NCBI RefSeq assembly: GCF_011300685.1
Contig: NZ_CP049864.1
Span: 1,294,885 to 1,358,884, forward strand
Direction of reading: 5' to 3'
Length of the DNA stretch: 64,000 nt
Origin: Lysobacter sp. HDW10
Lineage (GTDB): Bacteria; Pseudomonadota; Gammaproteobacteria; Xanthomonadales; Xanthomonadaceae
Below the pieces are notes generated by a model. That model did no database searches and was not told the origin of the DNA. It worked only from the letters and a program-made list of their open reading frames with translations. Numbering within the stretch: position 1 is the first letter of the stretch; each line of letters begins with the position of its first letter. This document shows, piece after piece, positions 19,216 through 40,801 of this stretch. Position numbers and translations under genes: made by a program.

Positions 19216-19253
19216 TTGAATGGATACGCGGTCTGCACAGTCCGCGTATTCAA
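19216..19253 (+). promoter_or_regulatory. Hairpin between rplY and pth
   Basis: ATACGCGG (19224-19231) pairs with CCGCGTAT (19242-19249). The stem extends outward by four more pairs (TTGA with TCAA) around a 4-nt bulge, and the loop contains a small CTG/CAG stem. There is no T run, so it is not a clear intrinsic terminator. It ends four bases before the pth start, and could therefore affect pth translation or act in mRNA processing. Confidence 0.5.
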
Positions 19254-19257
19254 TTGA

Positions 19258-19839
19258 ATGATGGATAAGATCCGGCTCATTGTCGGCCTTGGTAACCCAG
19301 GGCAAGAACACGCGAAAACCCGCCACAACGCGGGTTTTCGTTTTGTGGACGAATTGGCATCCCATGCCGGCGCACGCTGGAATGTCGATGGCAAATTGTT
19401 CGGCGAAACCACCAAGGTTTCGATTGCAGGTCAAGACGTCTGGCTGTTGAAGCCGGCGACGTTCATGAATCTCAGCGGTAAATCCGTGCTCGCTGCGCTG
19501 CAGTTTTGGAAAATCGATCCGGCCGAAATGCTGGTCGCGCACGACGAACTCGATTTGCCCACAGGCCAAGTTCGACTGAAGTTTGACGGCGGCCACGGCG
19601 GCCAAAACGGCTTGCGCGACATCATGCGTTTGTTGGGCCACGGCAAGTTCCATCGTCTCCGTGTGGGCATCGGCCATCCGGGACACAAAGATCGCGTCAC
19701 CGGCTGGGTGCTGGGCCGCCCGACCAACGACGAAGACATTCTCATCGGTCGCAGCGTCGACGAAGCAATCGCGGTGATGCCGCGCTTCATTTCCGGCGAC
19801 CGCAACGAAGCGCAGAAGATTCTGCACACCTCGAAATAA
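19258..19839 (+). CDS. pth: Peptidyl-tRNA hydrolase
   Basis: Recycles peptidyl-tRNA released prematurely from ribosomes. The signature [19 protein letters not shown] holds the catalytic histidine, and [13 protein letters not shown] and [12 protein letters not shown] are the substrate-binding motifs. It is 193 residues from ATG 19258; the next codon is also ATG. No Shine-Dalgarno sequence is visible, and the upstream bases form the hairpin listed separately. It is followed by ychF after 16 bp. Confidence 0.96.
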   Translation: MMDKIRLIVGLGNPGQEHAKTRHNAGFRFVDELASHAGARWNVDGKLFGETTKVSIAGQDVWLLKPATFMNLSGKSVLAALQFWKIDPAEMLVAHDELDLPTGQVRLKFDGGHGGQNGLRDIMRLLGHGKFHRLRVGIGHPGHKDRVTGWVLGRPTNDEDILIGRSVDEAIAVMPRFISGDRNEAQKILHTSK

Positions 19840-19855
19840 ACAGGAAGAAACAATC

Positions 19856-20947
19856 ATGGCAATTCAATGCGGCATCGTGGGTCTCCCGAACGTCGGCAAG
19901 TCCACCTTGTTCAATGCGCTGACCAAGGCCGGCATTGCGGCCGCCAATTTTCCTTTCTGCACCATCGAACCCAACACGGGTGTTGTGCCAGTGCCGGACC
20001 CGCGTTTGGCCGCTTTGTCTGAAATCGTCAAACCCGAACGCGTCCTCCCGACCGCCGTCGAATTTGTCGACATCGCAGGTTTGGTGGCAGGCGCCGCAAA
20101 AGGCGAAGGTCTTGGCAACAAGTTTCTTGCACACATTCGCGAAGTGGATGCCATTGCGCATGTCGTGCGTTGCTTCGAAAACCCCGACGTGATTCACGTC
20201 AATAACAAAGTCGACCCGATTGCCGATATCGACACGATCGATACCGAACTCGCGTTGGCAGATCTCGAGTCCGTCGAAAAAGCATTGCAACGCGCAGAAC
20301 GCAGCGCGAAGTCGGGCGACAAAGATGCAAAAGCACGCGCAGAAGTTTTGGGTCGCGTTCGCACACTGCTCGACGAAGGTAAGCCCGTGCGTGCAATGGG
20401 TTTGAGCGATGAAGACTCGGTGCTCATCCGTGATTTGTTCCTACTCACCAGCAAGCCGGTGATGTATGTCGCCAACGTGCTCGAGGACGGTTTCGAAAAC
20501 AATGCGCATCTCGACGCCGTCCGTGCGCGCGCCGAAAGCGAAGGCGCACAAGTTGTGCCGGTGTCGGCTGCGATTGAAGAAGAGCTCTCGCAGTTGGAAG
20601 ACGAAGACCGCGATACCTTCCTCGCCGATCTTGGGCTGGAAGAACCCGGTTTGAATCGCGTCATCCGCGCCGCATATGCCTTGCTCGGCCTGCAAACCTA
20701 TTTCACCGCCGGTGTGAAAGAAGTGCGCGCATGGACCGTGAAAAAGAACTGCACGGCACCGCAAGCTGCAGGCGCCATCCACAGCGATTTCGAAAAAGGC
20801 TTCATCCGTGCCGAAACGATGAGCTACGACGATTTCATCAAGTACAAGGGCGAGCAAGGCTGCAAAGAAGCCGGTCGTTTGCGTTTGGAAGGCAAGGAGT
20901 ATCGTGTGCAAGAAGGTGACATCTTGCATTTCCGATTCAACGTTTAA
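19856..20947 (+). CDS. ychF: Ribosome-binding ATPase YchF
   Basis: A 363-residue Obg-family P-loop protein that binds ribosomes and hydrolyses ATP in preference to GTP. The P-loop GLPNVGKST is at residues 9-17 and the switch region [20 protein letters not shown] follows. A coiled-coil insert sits around residues 125-175 and the C-terminal TGS domain ends in [16 protein letters not shown] precedes the ATG. Normal length and the usual partner of pth. Confidence 0.96.
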   Translation: MAIQCGIVGLPNVGKSTLFNALTKAGIAAANFPFCTIEPNTGVVPVPDPRLAALSEIVKPERVLPTAVEFVDIAGLVAGAAKGEGLGNKFLAHIREVDAIAHVVRCFENPDVIHVNNKVDPIADIDTIDTELALADLESVEKALQRAERSAKSGDKDAKARAEVLGRVRTLLDEGKPVRAMGLSDEDSVLIRDLFLLTSKPVMYVANVLEDGFENNAHLDAVRARAESEGAQVVPVSAAIEEELSQLEDEDRDTFLADLGLEEPGLNRVIRAAYALLGLQTYFTAGVKEVRAWTVKKNCTAPQAAGAIHSDFEKGFIRAETMSYDDFIKYKGEQGCKEAGRLRLEGKEYRVQEGDILHFRFNV

Positions 20948-20956
20948 GGACTCGCC

Positions 20957-21991
20957 ATGCTTCGTTCAACCGTTTTGACTGCCGCACTTTTCGCAACGAC
21001 GTTTTTCAGTGCGCAAGCCGCGGAACAACCGCGTGCCGTCCTCATCATTCATGGGGGTGCCGGCGTCATTAAGCGCACGATGAGCGCGCAAGACGAGGCA
21101 GAAATTCGTACGGCCATGAAGAAGGCCTTGAAAGACGGCTATCAACAAATCAAGCAAGGCAAGCCTGCGGTCGATGCGGTGACCGCCGCAATTACGGTGC
21201 TGGAAGACAGCCCGCATTTCAACGCGGGTAAAGGTGCCGTATTCACGCATGACGGCAAAAACGAGCTGGACAGTTCCATCATGGAAGGCAAGACCCGTCG
21301 TGCCGGTGCGGTGGCGGGCGTGCATCACATTCGCAATCCTATCCTTGCCTCACGTGCGGTGATGGAGAAATCCAGCCACGTGATGTTGGTGGGCGACGGT
21401 GCCGAGGCCTTTGCGAAAGAGCAGGGCTTAACCCTGGTGGATCCCATCTACTTCAAGACGGAAAAGCGCTGGAAACAGCTGCAACGTGTGCTTGAGCAGG
21501 AAAAACGCAAAACAGCCGTCACCGACGTTGAAGTCGTGAAGCATTTCGGCACGGTCGGTGCGGTGGCCCTGGATGCCAGCGGTGGTCTCGCGGCAGGCAC
21601 CTCCACCGGCGGGATGATGAACAAGCGCTGGGGCCGCGTCGGCGACTCGCCGATTATTGGCGCCGGCACCTGGGCAGATACCCGCTGCGGTGTCTCTGGC
21701 ACAGGCTGGGGCGAATACTTCATCCGCAGCCACGCAGCGAGCGCGGTATGTGAACGCATGAAGTACCTGAACGAGACCCCCGCGCAGGCGGGTCAAGCGA
21801 TCATTAACAAGGACATCGTCGAGATGGGCGGCGACGGCGGGGCCATTGTGCTCGCCAATTCCGGCGAATTCGCGTTCCCGTTCAACACGGACGGCATGTT
21901 CCGGGGCTGGATCGGTGCGGATGGCGTGCCGCATGTCGCGATCTTTGCAGATGAAGCATTTGCAGGCGATACGCGTCCAGCCAAGCCCTGA
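20957..21991 (+). CDS. Secreted isoaspartyl peptidase/plant-type L-asparaginase
   Basis: An N-terminal-nucleophile hydrolase of the IaaA type, made as a precursor that cleaves itself. The likely nucleophile is Thr199 in the HFGTVGAVALD motif; STGGMMNKRWGRVGDSPI and the GAGTWAD motif follow as expected. A signal peptide (residues 1-22, ending in AQAA) indicates a periplasmic enzyme that hydrolyses isoaspartyl dipeptides or asparagine. Length is 344 residues. It starts 9 bp after ychF. It is unrelated in fold to the short asparaginase-like protein at 7789-8274. Confidence 0.9.
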   Translation: MLRSTVLTAALFATTFFSAQAAEQPRAVLIIHGGAGVIKRTMSAQDEAEIRTAMKKALKDGYQQIKQGKPAVDAVTAAITVLEDSPHFNAGKGAVFTHDGKNELDSSIMEGKTRRAGAVAGVHHIRNPILASRAVMEKSSHVMLVGDGAEAFAKEQGLTLVDPIYFKTEKRWKQLQRVLEQEKRKTAVTDVEVVKHFGTVGAVALDASGGLAAGTSTGGMMNKRWGRVGDSPIIGAGTWADTRCGVSGTGWGEYFIRSHAASAVCERMKYLNETPAQAGQAIINKDIVEMGGDGGAIVLANSGEFAFPFNTDGMFRGWIGADGVPHVAIFADEAFAGDTRPAKP

Positions 21992-22021
21992 TCACGGCGT
22001 AAAACAATCTTTCATGAAGCG

Positions 22022-22050
22022 TTGACATAACCCCGGATCAGCTTCAGAAT
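22022..22050 (+). promoter_or_regulatory. Sigma-70 promoter for the tRNA-tuf operon
   Basis: TTGACA (22022-22027), a 17-nt spacer and CAGAAT (22045-22050) lie 33 bp upstream of tRNA-Tyr. The perfect -35 hexamer and ideal spacing support a promoter for tRNA-Tyr, Gly, Thr and tuf. Confidence 0.65.
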
Positions 22051-22082
22051 AGTCGGCTCTTTCACCGCCAGTCGGTTTCGGC

Positions 22083-22168
22083 GGAGGGATACCCAAGCGG
22101 CCAACGGGGGCAGACTGTAAATCTGCTGGCTTACGCCTTCGGTGGTTCGAATCCACCTCCCTCCACCA
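22083..22168 (+). tRNA. tRNA-Tyr(GUA)
   Basis: An 86-nt class II tRNA with a long variable arm. The acceptor stem GGAGGGA pairs with TCCCTCC (22158-22164), discriminator A, CCA encoded. The anticodon loop in AGACTGTAAATCT gives GTA. It is the first gene of the Tyr-Gly-Thr-tuf operon. Confidence 0.96.
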
Positions 22169-22223
22169 TCTTCAAAATATCGAAGAAGGTACGAAAAAAA
22201 CTGATGTTGAAGATGTTCCCGAT

Positions 22224-22297
22224 GCGGGAGTAGTTCAATGGTAGAACTGTAGCCTTCCAAGCTACTAGTGCGGGTTCGATTCCCGTCTCCCGCTCCA
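22224..22297 (+). tRNA. tRNA-Gly(UCC)
   Basis: A 74-nt cloverleaf. GCGGGAG pairs with CTCCCGC (22287-22293), discriminator T, CCA encoded. The loop in CCTTCCAAG gives anticodon TCC. Lies 55 bp after tRNA-Tyr. Confidence 0.96.
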
Positions 22298-22330
22298 AAG
22301 AACTGCTTTATCGGGTAACAGTAAAACTCC

Positions 22331-22406
22331 GCTCACGTAGCTCAGTCGGTAGAGCACCTCCTTGGTAAGGAGGAGGTCGATGGTTCGATTCCATTCGTGA
22401 GCACCA
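22331..22406 (+). tRNA. tRNA-Thr(GGU)
   Basis: A 76-nt cloverleaf. GCTCACG pairs with CGTGAGC (22396-22402), discriminator A, CCA encoded. The anticodon stem CTCCT/AGGAG encloses TGGTA, giving anticodon GGT. It is 27 bp upstream of tuf and probably cotranscribed with it. Confidence 0.96.
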
Positions 22407-22433
22407 CTTTCAAATACCAAACCGAGACGCGAC

Positions 22434-23624
<1,191 letters not shown>

Positions 23625-23674
23625 ACCTCTTGTTTGAGAGGCGCCTTAAAAAGCGCACTTGATACGCGCACAAA

Positions 23675-23703
23675 GGCGAACGGAACACCGTTCGCCCTTG
23701 TCG
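23675..23703 (+). terminator. Candidate weak terminator after tuf copy 1
   Basis: GGCGAACGG (23675-23683) pairs perfectly with CCGTTCGCC (23688-23696) around an AACA loop, followed by a broken T-rich tract CTTGTCGTTT. It may give partial termination before tRNA-Trp. Confidence 0.55.
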
Positions 23704-23733
23704 TTTAATGCAACACCATAGTTTTAAAGTTTT

Positions 23734-23809
<76 letters not shown>

Positions 23810-23833
23810 CTCCATCGAAGGGTTCGATTAAGC

Positions 23834-24220
23834 GTGAATAGCAAAGCAGTTCAGAACAAACCCAAAGCGAACAACGGCGCCGATACGGCGAAGTTCGTCG
23901 TTGCCGGTTTGTTGCTTGCAGCAAGCGTCTTCGCCTACTACTGGTTCGAAGGTCAGTGGAGCACCTTGGTGCGCATCCTGACCGTGGTGGGTGGCATGGT
24001 AGTTTCCGCGCTCGTCTTCATGACAAGCACGAAAGGCCCGAAACTGCGCGAATTCGTGCGTGAGTCGATTTTCGAACTCCGCAAGGTCGTTTGGCCGACG
24101 CGCCAAGAAGCCATGCGTATGACGTGGATCGTCATGATCGTCGTCGTGATCTTCAGCCTCATTCTTTTTGGCTTCGATGCAATCATCGCGCAAGGCATTA
24201 AGTGGCTGTTGTCACGCTGA
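23834..24220 (+). CDS. secE: Preprotein translocase subunit SecE
   Basis: Clamp subunit of the SecYEG channel. From GTG 23834 it is 128 residues with three membrane spans ([31 protein letters not shown] and [17 protein letters not shown]) and the conserved cytoplasmic [17 protein letters not shown]. The frame is open from 23780, but that part is inside tRNA-Trp, so the GTG is chosen; GAAGGG lies about 11 nt upstream. It is followed by nusG after 19 bp. Confidence 0.93.
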   Translation: MNSKAVQNKPKANNGADTAKFVVAGLLLAASVFAYYWFEGQWSTLVRILTVVGGMVVSALVFMTSTKGPKLREFVRESIFELRKVVWPTRQEAMRMTWIVMIVVVIFSLILFGFDAIIAQGIKWLLSR

Positions 24221-24239
24221 TAAGGGATTTGGACAAAAC

Positions 24240-24851
24240 ATGACCGAAGCAACGCAAACAGAAATCGCAACGAACATCGACGACAGCCGCAACCTGCGCT
24301 GGTACGTCGTGCACGCGTATTCCGGTTTCGAAAAGACCGTTGCTCAGGCACTTCGCGAACGCATCGTCAATTACGACATGCAAAGCAAGTTCGGTGACGT
24401 CATCGTCCCGACCGAAGAAGTGGTTGAAATGCGTTCGGGCCAAAAACGTCGTTCAGAACGCAAGTTCTTCCCGGGCTACGTTTTGGTGCAGATCGCAACG
24501 AACAAAGAAAACGGCATTCCGCGTATCGACAACGAAAGCTGGCACTTGATCAAGGAAACCTCCAAGGTCATGGGCTTCATCGGCGGCACTGCCGACCGTC
24601 CGTTGCCGATCACCGACGAAGAAGCTGCGCGCATCCTTGATCGCGTGCAAGAAGGCGTCGAAAAACCGCGTCCGAAAGTGCTGTTTGAAGCCGGTGAGTT
24701 GGTGCGCGTGGTCGATGGCCCGTTCAACGATTTCAACGGTGTGGTTGAAGAAGTCAATTACGAAAAGAGCAAGGTCCGTGTGGCCGTGTTGATTTTCGGT
24801 CGTTCCACCCCGGTCGAACTTGAGTTCGGTCAGGTCGAGAAACAAAAGTAA
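24240..24851 (+). CDS. nusG: Transcription termination/antitermination protein NusG
   Basis: Binds RNA polymerase, suppresses pausing, and links it to Rho or ribosomal S10. The NGN domain ([28 protein letters not shown]) is followed by the KOW domain ([20 protein letters not shown]). ATG 24240 is chosen because the frame further upstream overlaps secE. At 203 residues it is about 20 longer than E. coli NusG, the extra being an acidic N-terminus. Confidence 0.95.
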   Translation: MTEATQTEIATNIDDSRNLRWYVVHAYSGFEKTVAQALRERIVNYDMQSKFGDVIVPTEEVVEMRSGQKRRSERKFFPGYVLVQIATNKENGIPRIDNESWHLIKETSKVMGFIGGTADRPLPITDEEAARILDRVQEGVEKPRPKVLFEAGELVRVVDGPFNDFNGVVEEVNYEKSKVRVAVLIFGRSTPVELEFGQVEKQK

Positions 24852-24870
24852 GTTGTAAAACCCCAAAGAC

Positions 24871-24893
24871 GAGGAGCAGGGCGCACGTCCTGC
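24871..24893 (+). promoter_or_regulatory. Hairpin upstream of rplK, possible L1 feedback site
   Basis: GCAGG (24876-24880) and CCTGC (24889-24893) form a short stem in the 66-nt gap before rplK. In E. coli, L1 represses this operon by binding the rplK leader. The position fits but the stem is short, so the assignment is tentative. Confidence 0.35.
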
Positions 24894-24917
24894 GTTTGAA
24901 CTCGAAGGAGAAAGAAA

Positions 24918-25346
24918 GTGGCAAAGAAAGTTATTGGTTACATCAAGCTGCAAGTGAAGGCGGGTCAAGCCAACCCTTCGCCGCCGGTCGGTCCGGCACT
25001 CGGCCAACGCGGCCTCAACATCATGGAATTCTGTAAGGCGTTCAACGCTGCTACGCAGAAGCTGGAACCGGGTCTGCCGATTCCGACCGTGATCACCGCG
25101 TACTCCGACAAAACCTTCACCTTCATCACCAAGACGCCGCCGGCGACCATCTTGCTGAAGAAGGCTGTGGGCATCCAGTCGGGCTCGAAGCGTCCGAACA
25201 CCGAAAAGGTGGGCAAGGTCACGCGCAAGCAACTTGAAGAAATCGCAAAGGCTAAAGAGCCTGATCTGACTGCTGCAGATCTGGACGCAGCTGTTCGCAC
25301 CATCGCGGGTTCAGCCCGTTCGATGGGCCTGTCGGTGGAGGGCTAA
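24918..25346 (+). CDS. rplK: 50S ribosomal protein L11
   Basis: Forms the GTPase-associated centre with 23S rRNA and L10/L12. The proline-rich N-terminal domain ([20 protein letters not shown]) and the C-terminal rRNA-binding domain are complete; 142 residues. The GTG start has GAAGGAG upstream. First gene of rplKA, 4 bp before rplA. Confidence 0.97.
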   Translation: MAKKVIGYIKLQVKAGQANPSPPVGPALGQRGLNIMEFCKAFNAATQKLEPGLPIPTVITAYSDKTFTFITKTPPATILLKKAVGIQSGSKRPNTEKVGKVTRKQLEEIAKAKEPDLTAADLDAAVRTIAGSARSMGLSVEG

Positions 25347-25350
25347 TCCC

Positions 25351-26049
25351 ATGGCACAGTCAAAACGTCAAAAGAACATCGCCGCTGCCGTGCAACAAGG
25401 CAAGGCATATGCCATCGACGAAGCATTGAAGATCGTCAAAGACAACAGCAAGACCAAGTTTGTTGAATCGGTCGACGTTGCTGTGCGTCTCGGCGTCGAT
25501 GCACGTAAATCGGACCAACAAGTTCGCGGCTCCACCGTGTTGCCGGAAGGCACCGGTAAGTCGGTTCGCGTTGCAGTGTTTGTCCCGGCAGGTGCGAAGG
25601 CTGAAGAAGCCTTGGCTGCTGGCGCAGACATCGTCGGTATGGATGACCTGGCTGAAAAAATGCAAGCCGGTGATCTGAACTACGACGTCGTCATCGCAAC
25701 CCCGGACGCAATGCGCGTTGTCGGTAAGCTCGGTACCGTGCTCGGTCCGCGCGGCTTGATGCCGAACCCGAAGGTCGGCACCGTTTCCCCGAACGTCGGT
25801 GAAGCAGTGAAGAACGCCAAGGGCGGCCAGGTTCGTTACCGTACAGATAAGGCCGGTATCATTCACTGCACGATCGGCAAGGCCGATTTCGATGCAGGCA
25901 AGCTGAAGAACAATCTGGAAGCGTTGCTCATCGATCTGGTCAAGGCCAAGCCGTCGACCTCGAAGGGCACCTACCTGCAAAAGATCGCCATCAGCTCGAC
26001 GATGGGCCCGGGCGTCACGGTCGACCAATCGACCCTGAACCTGAAGTAA
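25351..26049 (+). CDS. rplA: 50S ribosomal protein L1
   Basis: L1-stalk protein that helps release deacylated tRNA and, in other bacteria, represses its own operon. The signature [20 protein letters not shown] is intact; 232 residues. It is followed by the long rplJ leader. Confidence 0.97.
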   Translation: MAQSKRQKNIAAAVQQGKAYAIDEALKIVKDNSKTKFVESVDVAVRLGVDARKSDQQVRGSTVLPEGTGKSVRVAVFVPAGAKAEEALAAGADIVGMDDLAEKMQAGDLNYDVVIATPDAMRVVGKLGTVLGPRGLMPNPKVGTVSPNVGEAVKNAKGGQVRYRTDKAGIIHCTIGKADFDAGKLKNNLEALLIDLVKAKPSTSKGTYLQKIAISSTMGPGVTVDQSTLNLK

Positions 26050-26361
26050 GAAAATTTTGAAGGCCCGCGCAACGCAAGTTGCGCGACGCCATCAAAGACC
26101 GCAGGTGCGGTCGGCGCAGTTCGACGACGGGCACGGAAGCTCGACACGGCAAGGAATCGCCGTCGAACAAAGCGAGGCTGCTTAATCCTGTCCCGCAAAG
26201 GACAACCTGCGTAGATGGTCGCCCTTCCAATATGTTTCGGGGTTTACCTCGATTCGGAAGCCGGCACCTAGGGATGCTTGCATCCCCGACACCACGGAGG
26301 GTGTTGATTGAGCCCGTACCCGGCTGGAGCCGGTTGCGGAAATTCGAAAAGAGGAATGCCA
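26050..26361 (+). promoter_or_regulatory. rplJ leader, probable L10(L12)4 feedback region
   Basis: A 312-nt non-coding gap between rplA and rplJ, rich in hairpins. GCGCAAC/GTTGCGC (26067-26084) has a GCAA tetraloop, GACCGC/GCGGTC spans 26097-26112, and GGGATG/CATCCC spans 26271-26286. In enteric bacteria the L10-L12 complex binds this leader and represses rplJL. Position, length and folding fit, but the binding motif was not identified base by base. No coding sequence is seen. Confidence 0.65.
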
Positions 26362-26901
26362 ATGGCTCTTAATCTGAACCAAAAGAAAGACGTCGTCGCA
26401 GAAGTGTCTGACGTTGCCTCGAAGGCCCATTCCCTGATCGCCGCCGAATATGCAGGCACCACGGTTGAGCAATTGACCGCGATGCGCAAAAAGGCTCGTG
26501 AAACCGGTGTGTACTTGAAAGTTGTCAAGAACACGCTGGCTGCACGTGCCGTGGACGGTACCGAATTCGAATGCGCTAAAGACGCATTGGTCGGTCCGCT
26601 CCTCTATGCATTTTCGTTGGAAGAGCCCGGCGCTGCCGGTCGCTTGGTCAAGGAATTCGCTAAGAGCAACGACAAGCTGCAACCGAAGTTGGTAGTCGTG
26701 GGTGGTCAATCCTACCCGGCTAGCCACGTCGAAGTGCTCGCTTCGCTGCCGACCCTCGAACAAGCTCTGGGCATGCTTGCCCGCGTCTTGGCCGAGCCGG
26801 CAACGATGTTCGCACGCGTGGTCAAGGCTGTTGCCGATCAGCAAGGTGGTGGCGATGCCGCACCTGCCGAAGAAGCAACCGAAACCGCTGCAGCGGAATA
26901 A
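26362..26901 (+). CDS. rplJ: 50S ribosomal protein L10
   Basis: Base of the ribosomal stalk that anchors L7/L12 dimers. The N-terminal rRNA-binding domain is followed by the L12-binding helix near the C-terminus and a Glu/Ala-rich tail. ATG 26362 has GAGGA upstream and matches the family start ([12 protein letters not shown]); 179 residues. Confidence 0.96.
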   Translation: MALNLNQKKDVVAEVSDVASKAHSLIAAEYAGTTVEQLTAMRKKARETGVYLKVVKNTLAARAVDGTEFECAKDALVGPLLYAFSLEEPGAAGRLVKEFAKSNDKLQPKLVVVGGQSYPASHVEVLASLPTLEQALGMLARVLAEPATMFARVVKAVADQQGGGDAAPAEEATETAAAE

Positions 26902-26971
26902 TCCGCACCGTCTTATTTACGCGAACCAGAACACCGGTTCTCATCCGAAACATTAATTGAAGGTACTCACA

Positions 26972-27346
26972 ATGTCGCTTACCAACGAACAAATCGTTGA
27001 CGCCATCGCCACCAAGTCGCTGATGGAAGTCATGGAACTCGTCAAAGCTATCGAAGAAAAGTTTGGCGTCACCGCTGCTGCTCCGGTCATGATGGCTGGT
27101 CCGGCTGCTGGCCCGGCTGCTGCTGCTGAAGAACAAACCGAATTCAACGTCATCCTGAAGGCTGCCGGCGATAAGAAGGTTGAAGTCATTAAGGCAGTTC
27201 GCGCAATCACCGGCCTCGGCTTGAAGGAAGCCAAGGACATGGTCGAAGGCGCACCGCAAACCGTGAAGGAAGGCGCTTCGAAGGAAGACGCAGAAAAGAT
27301 GAAGAAGGACCTGGAAGCTGCTGGCGCTCAAGTCGAGCTCAAGTAA
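26972..27346 (+). CDS. rplL: 50S ribosomal protein L7/L12
   Basis: Stalk protein that recruits translation factors. N-terminal dimerisation helices, an Ala/Gly/Pro hinge (residues 35-55) and the C-terminal factor-binding domain ([20 protein letters not shown]) are present; 124 residues. ATG 26972 has GAAGG upstream. A terminator-like hairpin follows before rpoB. Confidence 0.97.
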   Translation: MSLTNEQIVDAIATKSLMEVMELVKAIEEKFGVTAAAPVMMAGPAAGPAAAAEEQTEFNVILKAAGDKKVEVIKAVRAITGLGLKEAKDMVEGAPQTVKEGASKEDAEKMKKDLEAAGAQVELK

Positions 27347-27381
27347 GTTTCTGTGCGCTGCCTGCACTCGTAGGTAGCCAA

Positions 27382-27420
27382 GCCAAGGCTGGGGGTTCGC
27401 CCCCGGCCTTTGGCCGTTTT
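27382..27420 (+). terminator. Attenuator between rplL and rpoB
   Basis: GCCAAGGCTGGGGG (27382-27395) pairs with the complementary arm at 27400-27414 through about 13 pairs, with one wobble and one bulged T, around a TTCG tetraloop; CGTTTT follows. The tail is short, which fits partial termination, lowering rpoBC transcription relative to rplJL as in E. coli. Confidence 0.75.
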
Positions 27421-27579
27421 ATGAAATACCGCAATACACGCGATTTGGAAGTGGTAGTAGAGGGCGTGCTGGTGCCGGCAATATCAGCGACTTCCAACTG
27501 ACAGCACAGCGCCGCAAGGCGATTTCCTGACAGTTCCAACGGCGATCCGTTGGCCTCAATTGAAGGTGGTTTCAAAATC

Positions 27580-35999
<8,420 letters not shown>

Positions 36000-36110
36000 G
36001 TTATACTTAACGGGTTAGAGGCGACCCAGGTCGCCTCCAGATTCTGGAAAGAAGTGCTAAGGATAGGCGCTTCGTGTCCAGTTCACGGATGAGGGGATTA
36101 ATGAAGTTTT

Positions 36111-36150
36111 GCCGGTTTGACGCGCAGGCGTCAGGCCGGCTATACTTTTT
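36111..36150 (+). terminator. Hairpin terminator after rpoBC, fused with the rpsL promoter
   Basis: The arms 36111-36123 and 36128-36140 pair over all 13 positions in RNA (11 Watson-Crick, two G-U) around a GCAG loop. TATACTTTTT follows. The hairpin strength and T tract fit an intrinsic terminator for rpoBC. The -35 box of the next promoter lies inside the left arm and its -10 box is the start of the T tract. A shorter stem, GAGGCGAC/GTCGCCTC, lies at 36018-36037 just after rpoC. Confidence 0.65.
36117..36146 (+). promoter_or_regulatory. Sigma-70 promoter of the str operon
   Basis: TTGACG (36117-36122), an 18-nt spacer and TATACT (36141-36146) lie about 90 bp upstream of rpsL. This is the best promoter match in the window. 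The spacer is made of the hairpin described in the terminator entry. Confidence 0.7.
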
Positions 36151-36236
36151 CGTCTAACTTGGCCGGGTTTCGCATGTTTCCCGGCTTTGTTGTTTGAACT
36201 GAACGGGCAATCAGCCCTCGAATCACACGGTAAATC

Positions 36237-36611
36237 ATGGCAACCATTAACCAGCTGGTCCGCAAGCCGCGGAGCCCGGAAACATACAAGAGCACGTCGC
36301 CTGCTTTGGCGAACTGCCCGCAACGTCGCGGTGTCTGCACGCGCGTTTACACCACCACCCCGAAGAAGCCGAACTCGGCGATGCGTAAGGTGGCCAAGGT
36401 GCGTCTCACCAACGGTTACGAAGTCATTTCGTACATCGGTGGCGAAGGCCATAACTTGCAAGAGCACAGCGTGGTCTTGATCCGCGGTGGTCGTGTGAAG
36501 GATTTGCCGGGTGTGCGTTACCACACCGTGCGCGGTTCGCTCGACGCCGCCGGTGTCGCCAAGCGCCGCCAACGCCGTTCGAAGTACGGCGCGAAGCGTC
36601 CGAAGGCTTAA
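36237..36611 (+). CDS. rpsL: 30S ribosomal protein S12
   Basis: Decoding-centre protein, 124 residues. The streptomycin-resistance hot spots are wild type: Lys43 in [10 protein letters not shown] and Lys87 in [10 protein letters not shown], counting the initiator Met. First gene of the str operon (rpsL-rpsG-fusA-tuf). Confidence 0.98.
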   Translation: MATINQLVRKPRSPETYKSTSPALANCPQRRGVCTRVYTTTPKKPNSAMRKVAKVRLTNGYEVISYIGGEGHNLQEHSVVLIRGGRVKDLPGVRYHTVRGSLDAAGVAKRRQRRSKYGAKRPKA

Positions 36612-36620
36612 GCCATTTCC

Positions 36621-36645
36621 TGTCACCGGGTTTGATCCGGTGGCA
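36621..36645 (+). promoter_or_regulatory. rpsL-rpsG intercistronic hairpin, candidate S7 site
   Basis: TGTCACCGG (36621-36629) pairs with CCGGTGGCA (36637-36645), nine pairs with one wobble, around a 7-nt loop. In E. coli, S7 binds the rpsL-rpsG intercistronic region to repress translation. Position and form fit; binding is inferred. Confidence 0.5.
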
Positions 36646-36673
36646 TCCAAGAACTACAGATTGAGATACACCC

Positions 36674-37141
36674 ATGTCGCGTAAAGGTTCAACCCCGCAA
36701 CGCAATGTTCTTCCGGATCCGAAGCACGGATCGGAAACCATTGCTCGTTTCATCAACATGGTCATGCAAAGTGGCAAGAAGTCGATCGCTGAAAAGATCG
36801 TCTACGGCGCCATGGACGTGATCGGTGAAAAGAACCCCAATTCTTTGGAATTGGTGGAAAAAGCACTCGCAAACGTCGCACCGACAGTCGAAGTGAAATC
36901 GCGCCGCGTTGGCGGTGCCACCTATCAGGTGCCGGTCGAAGTTCGCGCTTCACGTCGTATGGCATTGGCCATGCGTTGGTTGATTGAATCCGCGCGTAAG
37001 CGTGGTGAAAACTCCATGCCGCGCAAGCTCGCAGCTGAATTGATGGACGCCTCGGAAAGCCGCGGCGGGGCCATCAAGAAGCGCGAAGAAACGCACCGTA
37101 TGGCAGAAGCCAACAAGGCCTTTGCGCACTTCCGCTGGTAA
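36674..37141 (+). CDS. rpsG: 30S ribosomal protein S7
   Basis: Primary 16S rRNA-binding protein of the 30S head, 155 residues. The conserved N-terminal [19 protein letters not shown] and the [12 protein letters not shown] hairpin region are present. Probable feedback regulator of the str operon. Confidence 0.98.
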   Translation: MSRKGSTPQRNVLPDPKHGSETIARFINMVMQSGKKSIAEKIVYGAMDVIGEKNPNSLELVEKALANVAPTVEVKSRRVGGATYQVPVEVRASRRMALAMRWLIESARKRGENSMPRKLAAELMDASESRGGAIKKREETHRMAEANKAFAHFRW

Positions 37142-37156
37142 TTCATTTGCCTAGTG

Positions 37157-37241
37157 GAAGCCGGTAACACCGGCCTTCGCGACCTCACGCGCTTTCGGGC
37201 GCGTGGATCCATCCAGAGGCCGCCCCATGGGCGGCGTCTGG
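37157..37241 (+). promoter_or_regulatory. Tandem hairpins in the rpsG-fusA gap
   Basis: The 152-nt gap holds three stems in a row. GAAGCCGG pairs with CCGG-C-CTTC (37157-37178), CACGCGC with GCGCGTG (37186-37205), and a 12-bp stem with one mismatch and a CAT loop spans 37213-37241. ACCGG/CCGGT may form a fourth (from 37248). No T run follows and no ORF is present. A role in fusA translation or mRNA processing is possible. Confidence 0.55.
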
Positions 37242-37293
37242 GCATTTACCGGTAGGGATTTCCTTCCGGTTAAACCCAAAGAGAGAGACGACC

Positions 37294-39390
<2,097 letters not shown>

Positions 39391-39453
39391 TCAAGTATCG
39401 GGTCTGCATGTCGCAGACCCGAATCTAAATTCTCCAAATCAGGTAGAAGAGAA

Positions 39454-40644
<1,191 letters not shown>

Positions 40645-40669
40645 TCTTTCGCACTACCCGCAATAACCG

Positions 40670-40704
40670 AAATCCCCCGCTTGAAAGAGCGGGGGATTTT
40701 TTTT
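40670..40704 (+). terminator. Intrinsic terminator after tuf copy 2
   Basis: AAATCCCCCGCT (40670-40681) pairs with AGCGGGGGATTT (40688-40699) around a 6-nt loop and is followed by a T run. Textbook rho-independent form; it ends the str operon. Confidence 0.92.
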
Positions 40705-40725
40705 GTATGATTGAAGCGTACCTAC

Positions 40726-40801
<76 letters not shown>

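Noticed and set aside
36018-36037. GAGGCGAC/GTCGCCTC hairpin just after rpoC as the operon terminator
   Set aside because: No T run follows; the 13-bp hairpin at 36111 fits better.
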